A stretch of 64,000 nucleotides of DNA from JAGQRJ01 sp041402045. Lineage in GTDB: Bacteria; Planctomycetota; J058. The notes beneath the pieces are model-generated. The model was not told where the DNA came from, ran no database searches, and saw nothing but the letters and a program-made list of their open reading frames with translations. Position 1 is the first letter of the stretch, and each line of letters begins with the position of its first letter. Both the position numbers and the translations under genes were made by a program. Below are positions 62,917 through 64,000 of the stretch, piece after piece. The stretch spans positions 8,499 through 72,498 of the forward strand of contig JAWKSZ010000040.1 of the NCBI GenBank assembly GCA_041402045.1, read 5' to 3'.

Positions 62917-62935
62917 GGCGGGGTTTATCCCCGCC
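62917..62935. repeat. GGCGGGG-TTTAT-CCCCGCC hairpin
   Basis: A 7-bp perfect stem with TTTAT loop, extended by GGGG on the left and CCGGG on the right. It lies 81 bp downstream of the stop of the minus-strand gene at 63016 and could terminate its transcript, or be a dispersed repeat. Confidence 0.5.
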
Positions 62936-63015
62936 CGGGTAAGTCAGGCCGTCTACCTTCCGCAAGCGAGGGAGACGTGCGCGCGAACCCGAGTAGCGGA
63001 GCTGTCGCGGCTCGC

Positions 63016-63768
63016 CTACGCCGCGGCGATCAGCTCGCGGCGGCGGTCGGCGTAGAGGGGCTCGCGGTCCTCGAAGAAGGCGGGGGCCACGGTCCAGGGG
63101 ACCATGCGGCGGGTGGCGTCCTGCACCAGGCCGCGCACGACCACGGCGGCGCCGGCGTGCTCGGCGAGCGCCGCCTGGGCCTCCTCGCCGAGGAGCTGGA
63201 GCACCGTCTCGGGGGGCTTGCTCTGCTGCAGCTCGAGGGCCAGGGGCACCCGGTGGCTGCCCTCGTGGGTCCAGGCGTCGGCTACCGCCGCGCGGAACGC
63301 GCCGCGGCGCATCCACGTCCGGCGCCGATAGCTGTAGCAGGCGTCCTCGAGCTGCCCGAGCTCGGGGAGCTCGAGCAGCCGCACCCGCCCGTCGGCGCCC
63401 TGGATCAACTGGCCGACGACCTCGACCTCGGAGTAGCGCAGGAAGCGCAGCCGCTGCACCGGGCGCTCGAGCTGCACCAGGTGCAGGGGCGAGCGCGGCG
63501 GCAAGGGCGGCGCGAACTCATGGTTGCGGCGCACGACGTATTCCACGATCGCGGTCGAGCCCCGGTAGCGCACGACCCCGACCTGGACGCGGAACAGCGC
63601 GTCGGGGCCCAGGCACACGAGCACCGCGGGGCGCTCGGCGCTCACGCGCTGGGCGGCGGGGGGGAGGAACCCGAGCGCGTCGCGGACGGCCTCGGGGGAG
63701 TCGAGGAGCACGTGCTGGGCGTCGAGGCGGGGCTTGCTGCCGTGGGCGAGGGTGTCGAAACCGGTCAC
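63016..63768 (-). CDS. Protein of unknown function
   Basis: 250 residues, no signal peptide or membrane helix. The sequence is rich in beta strands (ALFRVQVGVVRYRGSTAIV; RFLRYSEVEVVGQLIQ) and basic residues (SYRRRTWMRRGAF). GTG 63768-63766 follows AAAGGAGG at a good distance, making the start firm. I do not recognise a family. The 232 bp from 63769 to the window end show no convincing gene. Confidence 0.65.
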   Translation of the reverse strand: MTGFDTLAHGSKPRLDAQHVLLDSPEAVRDALGFLPPAAQRVSAERPAVLVCLGPDALFRVQVGVVRYRGSTAIVEYVVRRNHEFAPPLPPRSPLHLVQLERPVQRLRFLRYSEVEVVGQLIQGADGRVRLLELPELGQLEDACYSYRRRTWMRRGAFRAAVADAWTHEGSHRVPLALELQQSKPPETVLQLLGEEAQAALAEHAGAAVVVRGLVQDATRRMVPWTVAPAFFEDREPLYADRRRELIAAA

Positions 63769-64000
63769 AGAGCCTCCTTTGGCCCAGGTAAAGCAAGGTC
63801 GAGGCCAGCGGTCCGTGTCTCCTCGCCGCGCAAGGGCTTAGCGCCGCAGCAGGGCTCCCCGTCCTCGTTGGACGCCCTTCGGTGCAGATCTCGCCCCCTT
63901 GCGTAGCGAGCCGCCCATTCCTGGCGCCCCACAAGATCGAGCCGACGAGCGGCGTCTCGTCCCCTGGACGCGGTGCGTACGGGTCGGTGGGGGTCGGCCC

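Overview
The window is very GC-rich (third codon positions are almost always G or C) and comes from a Gram-negative bacterium. It encodes a FadL-type outer-membrane protein, ExbD/TolR proteins, several lipoproteins and pseudopilin-like proteins. The mix of FHA and DUF4388 domains, a Ser/Thr kinase with a receiver domain, HEAT-repeat proteins and a PDZ/toroid/cytochrome c fusion resembles Planctomycetota or Myxococcota. I cannot fix the phylum from sequence alone. I see no rRNA, tRNA, CRISPR array, intact insertion sequence or prophage.

Layout. 0-10 kb: membrane protein and lipoprotein of unknown role, an Old Yellow Enzyme, an enlarged histidine ammonia-lyase divergent from glutamyl-tRNA synthetase, and a pair of YbjN-like proteins (one with a membrane anchor and HEAT repeats). 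10-19 kb: repeat-rich gap, a zinc-ribbon pseudopilin, then a sigma-54 activator (XylR_N/V4R-AAA-Fis) divergent from an operon of pirin, AraC-type cupin fragment, isochorismatase-like hydrolase, YtcJ-type amidohydrolase, ABM protein and MFS exporter. A candidate -24/-12 promoter and two perfect 18-bp upstream repeats lie between them. 20-25 kb: a tightly overlapping minus-strand operon of a C39-like peptidase, an ATP-grasp/GCS2 double amidoligase and an N-formylglutamate-amidohydrolase-like enzyme. This is the most system-like locus in the window. 25-32 kb: FadL-like protein with a downstream hypothetical, two membrane proteins and a 988-residue lipoprotein.

32-41 kb holds many disrupted frames: GST-like, a nucleotidyltransferase cut by a palindromic repeat, a multiply frameshifted TPR protein, a basic membrane protein, and tryptophan dioxygenase. 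Several breaks sit in G/C homopolymers, so read errors are as likely as decay. 36-45 kb (minus strand) runs tilS, MutS2-like, tryptophan dioxygenase, dinB and a hybrid histidine kinase, the first three joined by GTGA overlaps. 45-48 kb: purB and two ExbD-like genes. 48-53 kb: a kinase-receiver-pseudokinase divergent from an FHA/DUF4388 protein, the two sharing a PREASG motif. 53-64 kb: a giant GspK-like pseudopilin with an interrupted beta-propeller gene, then a secreted protein coupled to a PDZ/toroid/cytochrome c fusion, long tandem repeats and one unknown gene.

Intergenic space is rich in palindromic repeats. Three elements share one design: 34-38-nt inverted arms made of tandem CGC(C/A)(A/G)AGG-like units enclosing about 140-265 bp. 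Two other inverted-repeat elements abut the stop codons of neighbouring genes.
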